A stretch of 48,273 nt of DNA from Pseudomonadota bacterium (lineage in GTDB: Bacteria > Pseudomonadota > Gammaproteobacteria > Steroidobacterales > Steroidobacteraceae). Below are positions 32,664 through 40,720 of this stretch, piece by piece (positions within the stretch are counted from its first letter, which is position 1; every line of letters begins with the position of its first letter). The stretch covers positions 1 through 48,273 of the forward strand of contig JAFAEQ010000059.1 in NCBI GenBank assembly GCA_023423935.1, given 5' to 3'. The notes under the pieces are model-generated. The model saw nothing but the letters and a program-made list of their open reading frames with translations, ran no database searches and was not told the origin of the DNA. A program made the translations under genes and the position numbers.

Positions 32664-34136
32664 TCAGTACGGACGCTTGAGGTACTGACCGCGCGGCTCG
32701 CCAACGATGTTGCCGTTGTCGTAAATGAGCTGGCCACGCAGGAAGGTGTTGGTGACCTTGGCGGTCAACTCAATGCCTTCGAACGGAGTGTAGCCCTGCG
32801 CCGATGGCGACTCGGCAGCGCGCACGACGTGCGAAGCGTTCGGATCGACGAGCACGATGTCCGCATCGAATCCAGCCGCGAGATCGCCCTTGCTCGGCAA
32901 ACCGTAGCGGCGTGCCGGATTCCAGGAGGTCAGCTCGGCCACGCGATTCAGCGACAGGCCGCGACGACTGCCTTCGGTGATCAGCGCGGTGAGCAGGTAC
33001 TCGGCGCCGCCGAAGCCGGACTTCGCCAGGAAGACTTCTTTCGGGCTCTTCTTGTCGAGCTTGAGCTCGTGCTTGCAGCAGGCGTGATCCGAGCAGACCC
33101 AGTCGATCTTGCCTTCGAGCAGCTTCTCCCAGAGGTACTCGACGTCTTCGCGCGAGCGAATCGGCGGATTGACCTTGGCGTACGCCGCGGTCGGAGCATC
33201 GTAGTCGAGCACCAGGTGGGCGGCCGTCACTTCGCGGCGGAAGTTGATGTGCGGGAATGCATCCGCCATCGTCAACGCGGCATCGATTGCCTTGCGCGAG
33301 GTGAGGTGCAGCAGGTTGATGTTGACACACTCGGTTTCGTGCGCGAGGTACGACGCGATACACACCGCGAGACCTTCGGAGTGCGGCGGACGCGCGGCGC
33401 TGTATGCGCGCAGACCTTCCAGCTTGCCTTCCTGACGCACGATCTTGGTGTAGGCCGCCATGATCTCGGGCGTTTCGCAGTGCAAGCTCAGCGAGACGTA
33501 GTCGCGCGTGGCCGGATTCGAGCGCATCGCTTCGGTCACACCGCGCATGACGAACTCGAAGTGAGCCACGTCGTACTTCTCGTCCTTGCCGATCATCAGG
33601 AAGTCGTTCTGATGGGCCGACGCGCCGTGCAGGCCGTAGCTGCCGTAGAACATGAAAATCTTGAACGAGGTGACGCCGAACTTCTCGATCAGCATCGGGA
33701 TTTCTTTGATCTGATTCCCATCGACCGGCGCCAAGTGGTACGCGTAGTCGACATAGAAGCGATCCTTACTGGTCTCGAGCACTTCAGGGAAGAACTCGGC
33801 GTACGGACCACCCTTGTTCAGGTAGTACTGACCCGTGCGCATGTAGTTGAGGCTCGTGGTCACACCGCCCATCGCTGCTGCGCGGCTTTCCGTCAGCGCA
33901 TCTTCTGCCAACGGCGAGTAAATGCCGGTGTGCATGTGCGCATCGACCAGGCCTGGAAACGCGAGACGACCCTTGCCGTCGACGACATTCCTGGCCGAAT
34001 CGGCCGGAATCTGTGTACCTGTGCTGACGATCTTGCCATCGCGAACCGCGATATCACCGGTTTCGACTGAGCTCACCTGCGGCCGCACGATCCGCACGTT
34101 CTTGATCAGCAGATCGTATTTTGAATTCACATCCAC
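32664..34136 (-). CDS. Dihydropyrimidinase/hydantoinase-family amidohydrolase
   Basis: The GTG start at 34136 has GGAG eight bases upstream; the product has 490 residues, the usual length. It shows the binuclear metal set of cyclic amidases: HMH in GLVDAHMHTGIYSP, a carbamylated-Lys candidate in TSFKIFMFYG, His in SLSLHCET, His in NLLHLTS and Asp in WVCSDHACC. The flanking beta-sandwich includes RIVRPQ and GFDADIVLVDPN. Family members open hydantoin, dihydropyrimidine, dihydroorotate or cyclic-imide rings. It is the first gene of the operon with leuC, leuD, the lyase and the CoA-transferase. It could perform ring opening ahead of hydration and CoA-dependent cleavage. A shared dyad lies 84 bp upstream. 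Confidence 0.92.
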   Translation of the reverse strand: MDVNSKYDLLIKNVRIVRPQVSSVETGDIAVRDGKIVSTGTQIPADSARNVVDGKGRLAFPGLVDAHMHTGIYSPLAEDALTESRAAAMGGVTTSLNYMRTGQYYLNKGGPYAEFFPEVLETSKDRFYVDYAYHLAPVDGNQIKEIPMLIEKFGVTSFKIFMFYGSYGLHGASAHQNDFLMIGKDEKYDVAHFEFVMRGVTEAMRSNPATRDYVSLSLHCETPEIMAAYTKIVRQEGKLEGLRAYSAARPPHSEGLAVCIASYLAHETECVNINLLHLTSRKAIDAALTMADAFPHINFRREVTAAHLVLDYDAPTAAYAKVNPPIRSREDVEYLWEKLLEGKIDWVCSDHACCKHELKLDKKSPKEVFLAKSGFGGAEYLLTALITEGSRRGLSLNRVAELTSWNPARRYGLPSKGDLAAGFDADIVLVDPNASHVVRAAESPSAQGYTPFEGIELTAKVTNTFLRGQLIYDNGNIVGEPRGQYLKRPY

Positions 34137-34219
34137 CTTGAGATCTCCACCAAATTTATTGAGGCTGCAACGGCTCCTGAGGCGTTGACGTTACGTCGGC
34201 ACTGCAGCTTGAACACTGG

Positions 34220-34235
34220 ACTAAGGTAACTTAGT
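34220..34235. promoter_or_regulatory. Shared dyad operator, site 3 (divergent operon/gntR region)
   Basis: ACTAAGGTAACTTAGT is the most symmetric copy: ACTAAG and CTTAGT are perfect inverted arms around GTAA. It lies 84 bp before the amidohydrolase start and 104 bp before the GntR start, so it could act on both. Confidence 0.6.
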
Positions 34236-34281
34236 TGTCGTAGAGATGGAAGCGGCCGCACGCCCGCACGGCAAGCGACAA

Positions 34282-34296
34282 CCGTGAAGTTCACGG
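34282..34296. promoter_or_regulatory. Second palindrome upstream of gntR
   Basis: CCGTGAA G TTCACGG is a perfect 7-bp inverted repeat with one central base, 44 bp before the GntR-type start. It differs from the shared dyad and may be a self-regulation site for the regulator. Confidence 0.4.
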
Positions 34297-34339
34297 AGGG
34301 AATCCCGGTGCGGACGCATGAGGGAATAGCTGGACCGCA

Positions 34340-35203
34340 ATGTCCGTGGCAAACTACATCCATATGAACGCGAAGAAAAAACGGCCTCTGGCCCTGGCTA
34401 CGGAAAGCGGCACCCTGGCGGCCCGCACGAATCCCACTTTCGCACGCGTCGGCGTTCGGGCGCCGAAGCTGTCTCACCTCGTTGCCGAACGGCTGCGCAC
34501 GATGATCGCGGCCGGCGAATTGCGACCGGGCGATACGCTGCCCTCGGAAGCCGAGCTGCTGCGCCAGTTCAACGTCTCGCGTCCGATCATGCGCGAAGCG
34601 CTGAGGGTTCTCGAAGCGGAAAGCCTGATTCGGCTGGGACGCGGCGCTCGCGCTGGGGCGACGCTGCTGACGCCATCGATCCTGACGGCCGCGAAGTACG
34701 GCGGGCTATACCTGGCCACCCAGGGCACCACGCTGGGCGACATTCATCAGGTGCGCACCTTGCTCGAGCCGCCGCTGGCTGCATCGCTCGCCTCGCGCGC
34801 GAAGAAGGACTTCGTCAAGGAACTGGAAGACTGGTCGAAGGTTCAGCACGAGGCGCTGGGCCGAAAGGACTATGCGGGCGCCATCGCCGCGGTCAACCAA
34901 TTCCACCAGTGCATGGGCACGCACTCGGAGAACAGCGCGCTCAAGCTGCTCGCCGGCATGCTCAACGACATTTCCGCGGCGGCCTATCCGCGATTGCTGT
35001 TGAGCCGGCCGAATCAGAAAGCCATCTGGGAGCGCACCGAGGAGTCCATCGACGCGCATGCGCAGTTCCTGAAGCTGATCAATACGGGCAAGGCAGCCCA
35101 GGCGGAAACATTCTGGCGCAAGTACATGCAGGACACCGCCGACTTCCTCACCAAGAACGGCCTGGCCAATCTGCCCGTCGATATCCCCCGCTCGTTCGAG
35201 TGA
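34340..35203 (+). CDS. FadR-subfamily (FCD) GntR transcriptional regulator
   Basis: The 287-residue protein has an N-terminal extension (about 1-40). A winged helix follows at about 42-110 (LSHLVAERLRTMIAAGELRPGDTLPSEAELLRQFNVSRPIMREALRVLEAESLIRLGRGARAG), then a helical FCD ligand-binding domain (about 130-270). The FCD metal/ligand residues include HQVRTLLEPPLAASLA, FHQCMGTHSENSALKLL and SIDAHAQFLKLI. FCD regulators usually repress catabolic operons and respond to an organic acid. It is divergent from the five-gene operon and is the only classical regulator in the 26-48 kb island. It is therefore the first candidate for binding the shared dyad, whose inner GT-N2-AC core suits the family. Confidence 0.92.
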   Translation: MSVANYIHMNAKKKRPLALATESGTLAARTNPTFARVGVRAPKLSHLVAERLRTMIAAGELRPGDTLPSEAELLRQFNVSRPIMREALRVLEAESLIRLGRGARAGATLLTPSILTAAKYGGLYLATQGTTLGDIHQVRTLLEPPLAASLASRAKKDFVKELEDWSKVQHEALGRKDYAGAIAAVNQFHQCMGTHSENSALKLLAGMLNDISAAAYPRLLLSRPNQKAIWERTEESIDAHAQFLKLINTGKAAQAETFWRKYMQDTADFLTKNGLANLPVDIPRSFE

Positions 35204-35222
35204 CGAGCAGCCTCAGGCGCAC

Positions 35223-35251
35223 CTCATATATATGAGACTCATATATATGAG
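35223..35251. repeat. Tandem pair of a perfect 14-bp AT-rich palindrome
   Basis: CTCATATATATGAG occurs at 35223-35236 and again at 35238-35251, separated by one A. It stands out in this GC-rich sequence. It lies between the gntR stop (35203) and the bidirectional terminator at 35253-35284. It could be a protein-binding site or an alternative-folding element next to the terminator. Confidence 0.85.
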
Positions 35252-35252
35252 A

Positions 35253-35284
35253 AAGGGCCGGCCATCTTGCGATGGTCGGCCCTT
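35253..35284. terminator. Bidirectional terminator between gntR and the methyltransferase gene
   Basis: AAGGGCCGGCCATC (35253-35266) pairs with GATGGTCGGCCCTT (35271-35284) with one G-T wobble and a TTGC loop. It lies between convergent stops; CTCCTTTCT follows on the plus side. Confidence 0.8.
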
Positions 35285-35304
35285 CTCCTTTCTACGCCAT
35301 TGTC

Positions 35305-36372
35305 TTAGGCGGGTTTGCGGGCGCTGATGTAGGTCCAGGGGAAGCGCCAGGCGGTCCTGCTGTTCGCATCAGCCGTCGGGGATTCCTGGAACGACTTGAT
35401 CTCGATGTCCGTGAAGCCCTTCTCCTTCAACAAGGCCGGCAGGTCGATCTCGGCGAGCGGCTGCATGTATGGCTCGTTGTTGCGGCGACCGTGGCCGTAA
35501 TGCATGAAGCGGGCGAACACATCTGCGAACTGCCAGAAGTCCAGGTGGATCATGCGACCGCCCGGCTCCAGGACACGGAAGGCTTCCTCGATCACCTTGT
35601 CCAGCACCTTCGGCGGAATCTCGTGCAGGAACATGGTCGAGGTGACCAGATCGAAGCTCGATGATTCCAGGCCCGTCTCTGCGGCACTGGCCTGCTTGAA
35701 GCGGACGTTCGTCAGCCCCTTCGCGCGGGCATTGTGCGCAGCGACCCGCAGGCACGGCGCTGCAAGGTCAACGCCGACGACCTGAGCATCGCGGAAGCGA
35801 TCCGCGAAAGGCAGCGTGCTCTTGCCGAAGCCGCAAGCCATGTCCAGGACGCGCGTGGGCTTCTTGCCCGTCGATGCGATCTCATCGGTGAACCGGTAAT
35901 GGAGATCGCCGTGAGAGGAACCGAGCAACGGCGTCGTGGAGCGTGCACCGTGCTCGTACACCAGGCCAGCCGTATCGTCCGACCACACGCCGCCCGGATG
36001 CTGATGGATGTCCGTCGCTTCGTAGTACAGCGGCATCTTCATTTCAGGATGCAGCTCGAGAATCGGATCGTCAGCCGGCACGGTGTCGATGTTCTTCAGC
36101 ACCTCATCGCGGCGCCGCGCGTAGTAAGGCGCAAGACCGTATCGGCCCGCGTACTTGCCGATCTGCAAATGACGCTCGAACCACGCGAAGAACTGATAGA
36201 CCGTCAGACCTTCTGCGATCTCGGCCACTTCGGGCACCGACTTCGGCTGGACCCCGGCCTGCTGGCACTTTTCCTCGTACTCTTTGCGCAGTTGCGAATA
36301 CAAACTGGTCGTCCACTCCCGCTTGGAGGCCAGGAGGAAACGTTGAGCTGCGTTGAATGAACGTTCGTTCAT
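35305..36372 (-). CDS. Class I SAM-dependent methyltransferase
   Basis: The 355-residue protein (GGAG seven bases before ATG 36372) has about 165 N-terminal helical residues of unknown type. The Rossmann methyltransferase domain then follows with motif I RVLDMACGFGKST, motif II VVGVDLAAPCLRVA, motif III FKQASAAETGLESSSFDLVTSTMFLHEIP and motif V VLEPGGRMIHLDFWQ. It transfers a methyl group from SAM to a small molecule, with an O- or C-methyltransferase look. It follows a 113-residue gene by 15 bases, so the two form an operon behind dyad site 4. The substrate is unknown. Confidence 0.9.
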   Translation of the reverse strand: MNERSFNAAQRFLLASKREWTTSLYSQLRKEYEEKCQQAGVQPKSVPEVAEIAEGLTVYQFFAWFERHLQIGKYAGRYGLAPYYARRRDEVLKNIDTVPADDPILELHPEMKMPLYYEATDIHQHPGGVWSDDTAGLVYEHGARSTTPLLGSSHGDLHYRFTDEIASTGKKPTRVLDMACGFGKSTLPFADRFRDAQVVGVDLAAPCLRVAAHNARAKGLTNVRFKQASAAETGLESSSFDLVTSTMFLHEIPPKVLDKVIEEAFRVLEPGGRMIHLDFWQFADVFARFMHYGHGRRNNEPYMQPLAEIDLPALLKEKGFTDIEIKSFQESPTADANSRTAWRFPWTYISARKPA

Positions 36373-36387
36373 GGGCCTACTCCTTAC

Positions 36388-36729
36388 TTATTGTTTCTTG
36401 CGGGCCAGACTGAAGCGACCGGCGGCACCCTTGGCGGTCTGCACGCCAGTCAGGGGGCGCATCAGCGCCTCGGCGAATTCGGCGGCGTCACGGTGGGCGG
36501 CGGCCTCATCGACCGGCGGAGCATTCAGCGCGTCGGCCGTCACGACGCCCTTCTGTACCAGCAGTTCCTCGAGCGCGCGCACCCGGTCGTGCAACACGTA
36601 GTGCTCGGTGGCCAGAGTGAAAAGGACCGCCATGACGCGGTCGACCGCCGGGTCCTCGAAGAAGACCTGCTCCTGCCGCAGCGCGGCTGGCTCGTTGTTA
36701 TCTACTACAAACTCGCGTTGCGATTTCAT
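36388..36729 (-). CDS. Small conserved-looking protein of unknown function in the methyltransferase operon
   Basis: From ATG 36729 the protein has 113 residues; a GTG at 36738 is an alternative start. The central part (FFEDPAVDRVMAVLFTLATEHYVLHDRVRALEELLVQKGVV) is a likely helical hairpin or coiled coil, and the end is basic (FSLARKKQ). There is no signal peptide or known domain. It is the first gene in an operon with the methyltransferase, so it may be a partner subunit. The dyad at 36737-36752 begins eight bases before the ATG and would overlap the ribosome or transcription start region. Confidence 0.75.
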   Translation of the reverse strand: MKSQREFVVDNNEPAALRQEQVFFEDPAVDRVMAVLFTLATEHYVLHDRVRALEELLVQKGVVTADALNAPPVDEAAAHRDAAEFAEALMRPLTGVQTAKGAAGRFSLARKKQ

Positions 36730-36736
36730 ATCGTGC

Positions 36737-36752
36737 ACTCTGTTAACTACGA
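36737..36752. promoter_or_regulatory. Shared dyad operator, site 4
   Basis: ACTCTGTTAACTACGA carries the GTTAAC core and one complete arm (9 of 10 defined positions). It lies immediately upstream of the 113-residue protein gene on the minus strand. Confidence 0.55.
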
Positions 36753-36787
36753 CGACTTATTCTATGGCCCGCTTTCCGACGTCTGCA

Positions 36788-36803
36788 ACCTAGTTAACTT
36801 TGT
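36788..36803. promoter_or_regulatory. Shared dyad operator, site 5
   Basis: ACCTAGTTAACTTTGT matches all ten defined positions. It lies 62 bp before the MFS gene start, 51 bp from site 4. A TACTTT -10-like hexamer follows at 36814. Confidence 0.6.
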
Positions 36804-36865
36804 GAGTATCGCGTACTTTATGCGGGCTGCCACGTAATTTTCCGCGTGTCCTCGAGGGGAGATCG

Positions 36866-38224
36866 ATGAAAGATGACGATTCCGAAGGCTACCCATCGCC
36901 GGCCTATGCCTGGTATGTCGTTGCCATATTAACGTTGACATATACCGTGTCCTTCATCGATCGCCAGATCATGGCATTGATGATCGAGCCGATCCGCCGC
37001 GACCTGCAGATCTCGGATACCCAGGTCAGCCTGCTGATCGGCCTCGCCTTCGCGGTGTTCTATACGCTGCTCGGCGTGCCCATCGCCCGCCTCGCGGACC
37101 GCTACAGCCGCAGAACCATCATCGGCGTCGGCATCACGATCTGGTGCATCATGACGGCTTTGTGCGGAGCTGCCCGCAACTACGCACAGCTGTTCCTCGC
37201 ACGCATCGGCGTCGGCGTCGGCGAAGCGGCCCTCAGCCCGAGCGCGTTGTCGATGATGAGTGATTACTTCCCGAAACGGACCCGCGGTCGCGCCGTAGCG
37301 GTCTATAACACGGGAATCACACTGGGCACCGGCCTTGCGATGATCCTCGGCGGTCATCTGGTCGAGCACATCTCGAAATCGCCGCCCGTCGAATTGCCGG
37401 TTCTGGGCCAGCTCTATGCCTGGCAGACGGTGTTCTTCATCGTCGGCCTGCCCGGTTTGGTGATGGCCTTACTGATGTTCACCGTGCGCGAGCCGGCACG
37501 TCGTGAGCGCATGAAGAACGCGGACGGCAGCTCGCACATTCCGCTGAAGGCAGCGGCGGCATTCGTCGGACAGCGCATTCGCATGTATGGCAGCCATTTC
37601 GTTGGCATGTCGACGGTCGCGTTGCTCGCGTATGCGAGCTACGCCTGGGTCCCGACGATGTTCATCCGCACCTGGGGTTGGTCGATCTCGCAGATCGGCA
37701 TGGCATACGGCATCGTGACGCTGGTCGCAGGTCCGCTTGCAGCAGTGTGGGCATCGTGGCTCGGCGAACGCCTTGCGGCGAAGGGCCACGATGACGCCCA
37801 GATGCGCGCGGCGTTGATCAGTATGTCGCTGGCGGCGGTCGGCGGCGTCGGAGCTGCGCTGTCCCCCACTCCGTGGCTTTCGGTGGCCTGCCTGATCCCG
37901 GCCTCGATCGGTACGACAGCTGCGACCGCATCGGGATTGTCGGCGCTCGTGACCGTAACGCCGAATCAGATGCGCGCGCAGTGCTCGGCGATGTACTACC
38001 TGGTCGTGAACCTCGTGGGCCTGACGCTCGGACCCACCGGCGTTGCGATGTTCACGGACTACGTGTTCCAGGACATGCAGATGCTGCGCTATTCAGTTGC
38101 GTGCGTATCTGTGCTGGCCGGAACGGTCGCGGCCGTTCTGCTGTCGTACAACCTGCGCCACTACCGCGCGGCGTTCGTCGAATCGCAGGCATGGACGACT
38201 GAGTCCGCATCGAGCTCGAAGTAG
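36866..38224 (+). CDS. MFS transporter, 12 transmembrane segments (organic-anion type)
   Basis: The 452-residue protein (GGGGAG four bases before the ATG) has the MFS pattern. TM1 contains the conserved YTVSFIDRQIMALMIEPI. The loop 2-3 motif is ARLADRYSRRTIIGVGI, and TM4-5 has RIGVGVGEAALSPSALSMMSDYFPKRTRGRAVAVYNTGITLG. The FIDRQI and GVGEA features are typical of the spinster/hexuronate-like anion transporters common beside degradation genes in TonB-receptor-rich bacteria. It would carry the substrate or an intermediate across the inner membrane after TonB import. It is preceded by dyad site 5. Confidence 0.92.
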   Translation: MKDDDSEGYPSPAYAWYVVAILTLTYTVSFIDRQIMALMIEPIRRDLQISDTQVSLLIGLAFAVFYTLLGVPIARLADRYSRRTIIGVGITIWCIMTALCGAARNYAQLFLARIGVGVGEAALSPSALSMMSDYFPKRTRGRAVAVYNTGITLGTGLAMILGGHLVEHISKSPPVELPVLGQLYAWQTVFFIVGLPGLVMALLMFTVREPARRERMKNADGSSHIPLKAAAAFVGQRIRMYGSHFVGMSTVALLAYASYAWVPTMFIRTWGWSISQIGMAYGIVTLVAGPLAAVWASWLGERLAAKGHDDAQMRAALISMSLAAVGGVGAALSPTPWLSVACLIPASIGTTAATASGLSALVTVTPNQMRAQCSAMYYLVVNLVGLTLGPTGVAMFTDYVFQDMQMLRYSVACVSVLAGTVAAVLLSYNLRHYRAAFVESQAWTTESASSSK

Positions 38225-38598
38225 CCTCCAGTCCGGCGTGGCAAGCGGCCTTCGTGTCGCTTGCTGCGCTGGCGGCACCGCCATCTCCTCGCGCGGTTCC
38301 TCCTCTCCCTCTTTCAAATCTGGCTTGACGCGACTTTCGAGCGCGCCCTCGCCGTTCTGCACGGCTCGTTGCCAGCACATCGAATTCGTAGACAGGATCA
38401 GCCTGCGTTCCGCAGGAACATACGCCTTGCTCGAGAACGACTCGCTGCGCGAATACAGGAAGGCTCGGTGTCGTCGCGGTGCTGCGTTCGGAAGATCCGC
38501 AGTCTTGTTCATTCGCGCTGTCCCTGCGCCTTATCGACGTTCCCTCAGGTCGGGCGGGCAGCCCGCAAGCTGCCCGCCGTTCCTTTCAACACTTCAGA
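38225..38598. other. Gene-free stretch between MFS and cupin-like genes
   Basis: These 374 bp show no supported gene. Two hairpins are visible: GCAAGCG/CGCTTGC (38241-38264), just after the MFS stop, and GGCGGGCAG/CTGCCCGCC (38553-38578), close to the 3' end of the next gene on the minus strand. Confidence 0.5.
38553..38578. terminator. Hairpin at the 3' end of the cupin-like gene
   Basis: GGCGGGCAG (38553-38561) and CTGCCCGCC (38570-38578) form a perfect 9-bp stem with an 8-base loop, 21-46 nt past the stop at 38599. GTTCCTTTC follows on the plus side. It can act for either convergent gene. Confidence 0.55.
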
Positions 38599-39714
38599 TC
38601 AGAGACGCTTCGGCGCTTCGATCTTGCCACCGCCATGCTTCAAGCCCTTGGCATAGGTGACTTCGAGGAAGATCGCGCCACGATCCGTGACCGGACCGTC
38701 GCCGTAACCCCAGATCGTGCGCGGCGGCTGATAGATGAAGTAGTCCTCCTTCACCTGATACGGCTTGCCGGCATCCTGCGGGTTCTTGAACTGCCACACG
38801 TTCATCTCGCCCCACACCATGTAGCGCAGCACGTTGGCCTGCTCGTAATACGTCTTCTTCCATTCGGCCGGAGGCGTCCAACCCGGCGGAATCTTCACGA
38901 GCTGAGCGCGGAAGCCGTCGGCAATGTTGTCGTCCATCCACTTCACGAAGCGGCCCGGGACGGCGATGTCATCTTCCCAATCCACATCGCGCGTGGAATC
39001 GAGCAGCCATGGACGCGTGAAACGCTCCACCTTGCGCCAATCGCCGACGGTGCCCGGAGGCGGTCCCTTGCCGTCGCGTGCGCGATAGCTGCCCGGCTCG
39101 CCTTCCTTCGTGCCGACGTTGATCACGTGACCATCGCCTTCTTCGAAAATGATCAGGTTGTACGGGAGCTGATTGCGCATCGCACCCGTGACCCACGAAC
39201 CGCCGTGCAGCGAGTACGGGGGACGCGTGAGCCAGCCGCCTTCCTTCTTACGGTAGTACATGCCGTTCTTCTGCAGCGGATGTACCGGCTCGGGCATGAT
39301 CGAGTCGCCCTTCAGCGTGTAACCCCATTCCCAGAACTCGTGATAGTGCGACACGCCGCCTGGCTTGGGCATGTTCGAGTTGAAGGTCGGGATGTATTCC
39401 AGATGAATCAGCTGGCCGACAGGCAGCTCGCTGTCAGGACCGGCCTCAGGACTCTGGAAAATCGTCTTCGAGGTCGGGCCGAGCGGCGGCTTCTTGAGCG
39501 CAGAGCCCGGCGTGCCGTCGAAAGGAAAGTTGCGCACGTACACGAAACCGATCTCTCCCCATGCATTCGGTTTCGGCGTGATCGTGCCGATAATCGGCTT
39601 CGTCCTGGCGGGCGGTTCGGGCGTATCCAGGGCAGCGGCCATCTGCGGGGCGGCAAGCGCTGCAGCCAGCGCCATCCCCGTAAATGCACCTTGCCAGCGT
39701 GTTTTCCACGTCAT
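38599..39714 (-). CDS. Exported cupin-like protein, function unknown
   Basis: ATG 39714 (MTWKTRWQG, GGAG nine bases upstream) gives 371 residues with a Sec signal peptide ending near AAALD. Upstream in-frame codons would run through the dyad at 39794. The mature protein has a cupin-like metal motif, GGVSHYHEFWEWGYTLKG, with a His-x-His and a nearby Glu, and a later PYSLHGG. A second barrel-like half contains VLRYMVWGEMNVWQF and DYFIYQPPRTIWGYGDG. Cupins include periplasmic dioxygenases, isomerases and sugar-acid enzymes. I do not recognise the subfamily. It is one of the island's exported proteins behind a shared dyad. Confidence 0.8.
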   Translation of the reverse strand: MTWKTRWQGAFTGMALAAALAAPQMAAALDTPEPPARTKPIIGTITPKPNAWGEIGFVYVRNFPFDGTPGSALKKPPLGPTSKTIFQSPEAGPDSELPVGQLIHLEYIPTFNSNMPKPGGVSHYHEFWEWGYTLKGDSIMPEPVHPLQKNGMYYRKKEGGWLTRPPYSLHGGSWVTGAMRNQLPYNLIIFEEGDGHVINVGTKEGEPGSYRARDGKGPPPGTVGDWRKVERFTRPWLLDSTRDVDWEDDIAVPGRFVKWMDDNIADGFRAQLVKIPPGWTPPAEWKKTYYEQANVLRYMVWGEMNVWQFKNPQDAGKPYQVKEDYFIYQPPRTIWGYGDGPVTDRGAIFLEVTYAKGLKHGGGKIEAPKRL

Positions 39715-39793
39715 CGTCTTTGTCTCCGATCGAGATGAAGGACTGAAGAAGTGCAACGGCGCCCCCAGCTTGCCAAAAGCGCCGCGGCATTTG

Positions 39794-39809
39794 ACTACGT
39801 TAACTATGT
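39794..39809. promoter_or_regulatory. Shared dyad operator, site 6
   Basis: ACTACGTTAACTATGT matches AC-N3-GTTAAC-N3-GT at all ten defined positions. It lies 80 bp before the cupin-like gene start on the minus strand. Confidence 0.6.
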
Positions 39810-39917
39810 TCGCGGTCGATGGCATGGTGACGCGGACACCACGGGGTGTCAATTGAATCGCGAGCAATCCGCCTGTAGCGCGCGGTTGACATGACATCCG
39901 CCCAGCCAGTCCATATT

Positions 39918-39933
39918 ATTCTGATAACTTCGT
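39918..39933. promoter_or_regulatory. Shared dyad operator, site 7
   Basis: ATTCTGATAACTTCGT keeps one arm and GATAAC in the core (8 of 10). It lies 41 nt before the start of the second lipocalin-like gene, almost the distance seen for its paralogue (site 2). Confidence 0.5.
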
Positions 39934-39974
39934 TTCCTTCGTTTTGCAAAAACATACTCAGCTGAGGGGATTGA

Positions 39975-40472
39975 ATGCGCATCCATAATGCACGTCGGCA
40001 GGTCACCACGTTTCTGGGCGGAGTGCTGCTCAGCGCAGTCGCGTTCGCAGCACCGCCGAAGCCGTCGCCCCTGCTTGGTAAATGGGAGGCCGATGTCAGC
40101 CAGTCGAGTTTCCAGGGGCGTGCACCTTATCGGAGCGGGGAGATCACGTTTACGTCGGTCGACGGCAAGAGCGTTCACGTCCTGTGCAACGTGATAACCG
40201 GCAATGGCACGCCCTTCAGGTTCGAGTACGAGGGCGTCGAGGACGACACCGTGGTAAGCGTCAAAGGCAACCCCTATTACGATGCCGCATCGAATGCATG
40301 GGTCGATGAGCGCACGCTCAAACGCACGGAGCTGCGCCAGGGCAAGATCACCGGCACCACGACGATGGAAATCGCGCCGGACGGAAAATCGTTCACGGCC
40401 AAGGGACGGCGACTGACGCCCGATGGGGTGGACTACGTGACGACGATCGTGTGGAAGCGCGTCGAGGAGTGA
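39975..40472 (+). CDS. Small exported beta-rich (lipocalin-like) protein, paralogue 2
   Basis: The 165-residue protein has a signal peptide ending near AFAAP. Its mature part is LLGKWEADVSQSSFQGRAPYRSGEITFTS, then VHVLCNVI, PFRFEYEG, a V-x-G-N-P-Y-Y-D turn, RTELRQGKITGTTTM and TTIVWKRVEE. It aligns along its length with the 27807 product (SxFQGxxPYRS, GNPFYD/GNPYYD, RxGKITGxT, W-x-RVE), so they are paralogues at about 40 percent identity by eye. A ribosome site is GAGGGGA, 9 bases before the ATG. A strong terminator follows. It is probably a periplasmic binding or scavenging protein for the island's substrate. Confidence 0.85.
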   Translation: MRIHNARRQVTTFLGGVLLSAVAFAAPPKPSPLLGKWEADVSQSSFQGRAPYRSGEITFTSVDGKSVHVLCNVITGNGTPFRFEYEGVEDDTVVSVKGNPYYDAASNAWVDERTLKRTELRQGKITGTTTMEIAPDGKSFTAKGRRLTPDGVDYVTTIVWKRVEE

Positions 40473-40522
40473 ACTGAAGCAGCTGCGGGCAACGCAGCGC
40501 TCCGGGAACAGTCAGACGGATC

Positions 40523-40557
40523 AAAAAGGGGTGCTGGTGACAGCACCCCTTTTTTTG
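40523..40557. terminator. Intrinsic terminator after lipocalin-like gene 2
   Basis: AAAAAGGGGTGCTG (40523-40536) pairs perfectly with CAGCACCCCTTTTT (40541-40554) around GTGA. Further T follow on the plus strand. A-rich flanks make it bidirectional. Confidence 0.92.
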
Positions 40558-40655
40558 TGCGCATGGCGCGTTGCCAACCGCAGCAAACAGGACTCCCAGA
40601 TCTGCACTCGAGCCCGACGGGCCACATGCAACAGCCGATCGCACACGAAGCCCCG

Positions 40656-40696
40656 AAAACGAAAAAAGCTCGGTGGCGTTGCCGCCACCGAGCTTT
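40656..40696 (-). terminator. Intrinsic terminator of the TonB receptor gene
   Basis: AAAGCTCGGTGGC (40665-40677) pairs with GCCACCGAGCTTT (40684-40696). In the minus direction the stem runs into TTTTTTCGTTTT. It lies 25-65 nt after the receptor stop at 40721. Confidence 0.9.
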
Positions 40697-40720
40697 GCTT
40701 TCACACCTTCGCAGTGCTTC

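Noticed and set aside
38225..38598. Possible gene in the gap after the MFS gene
   Set aside because: Open frames here are short, run across neighbouring genes and show no family motif; only hairpins are supported.
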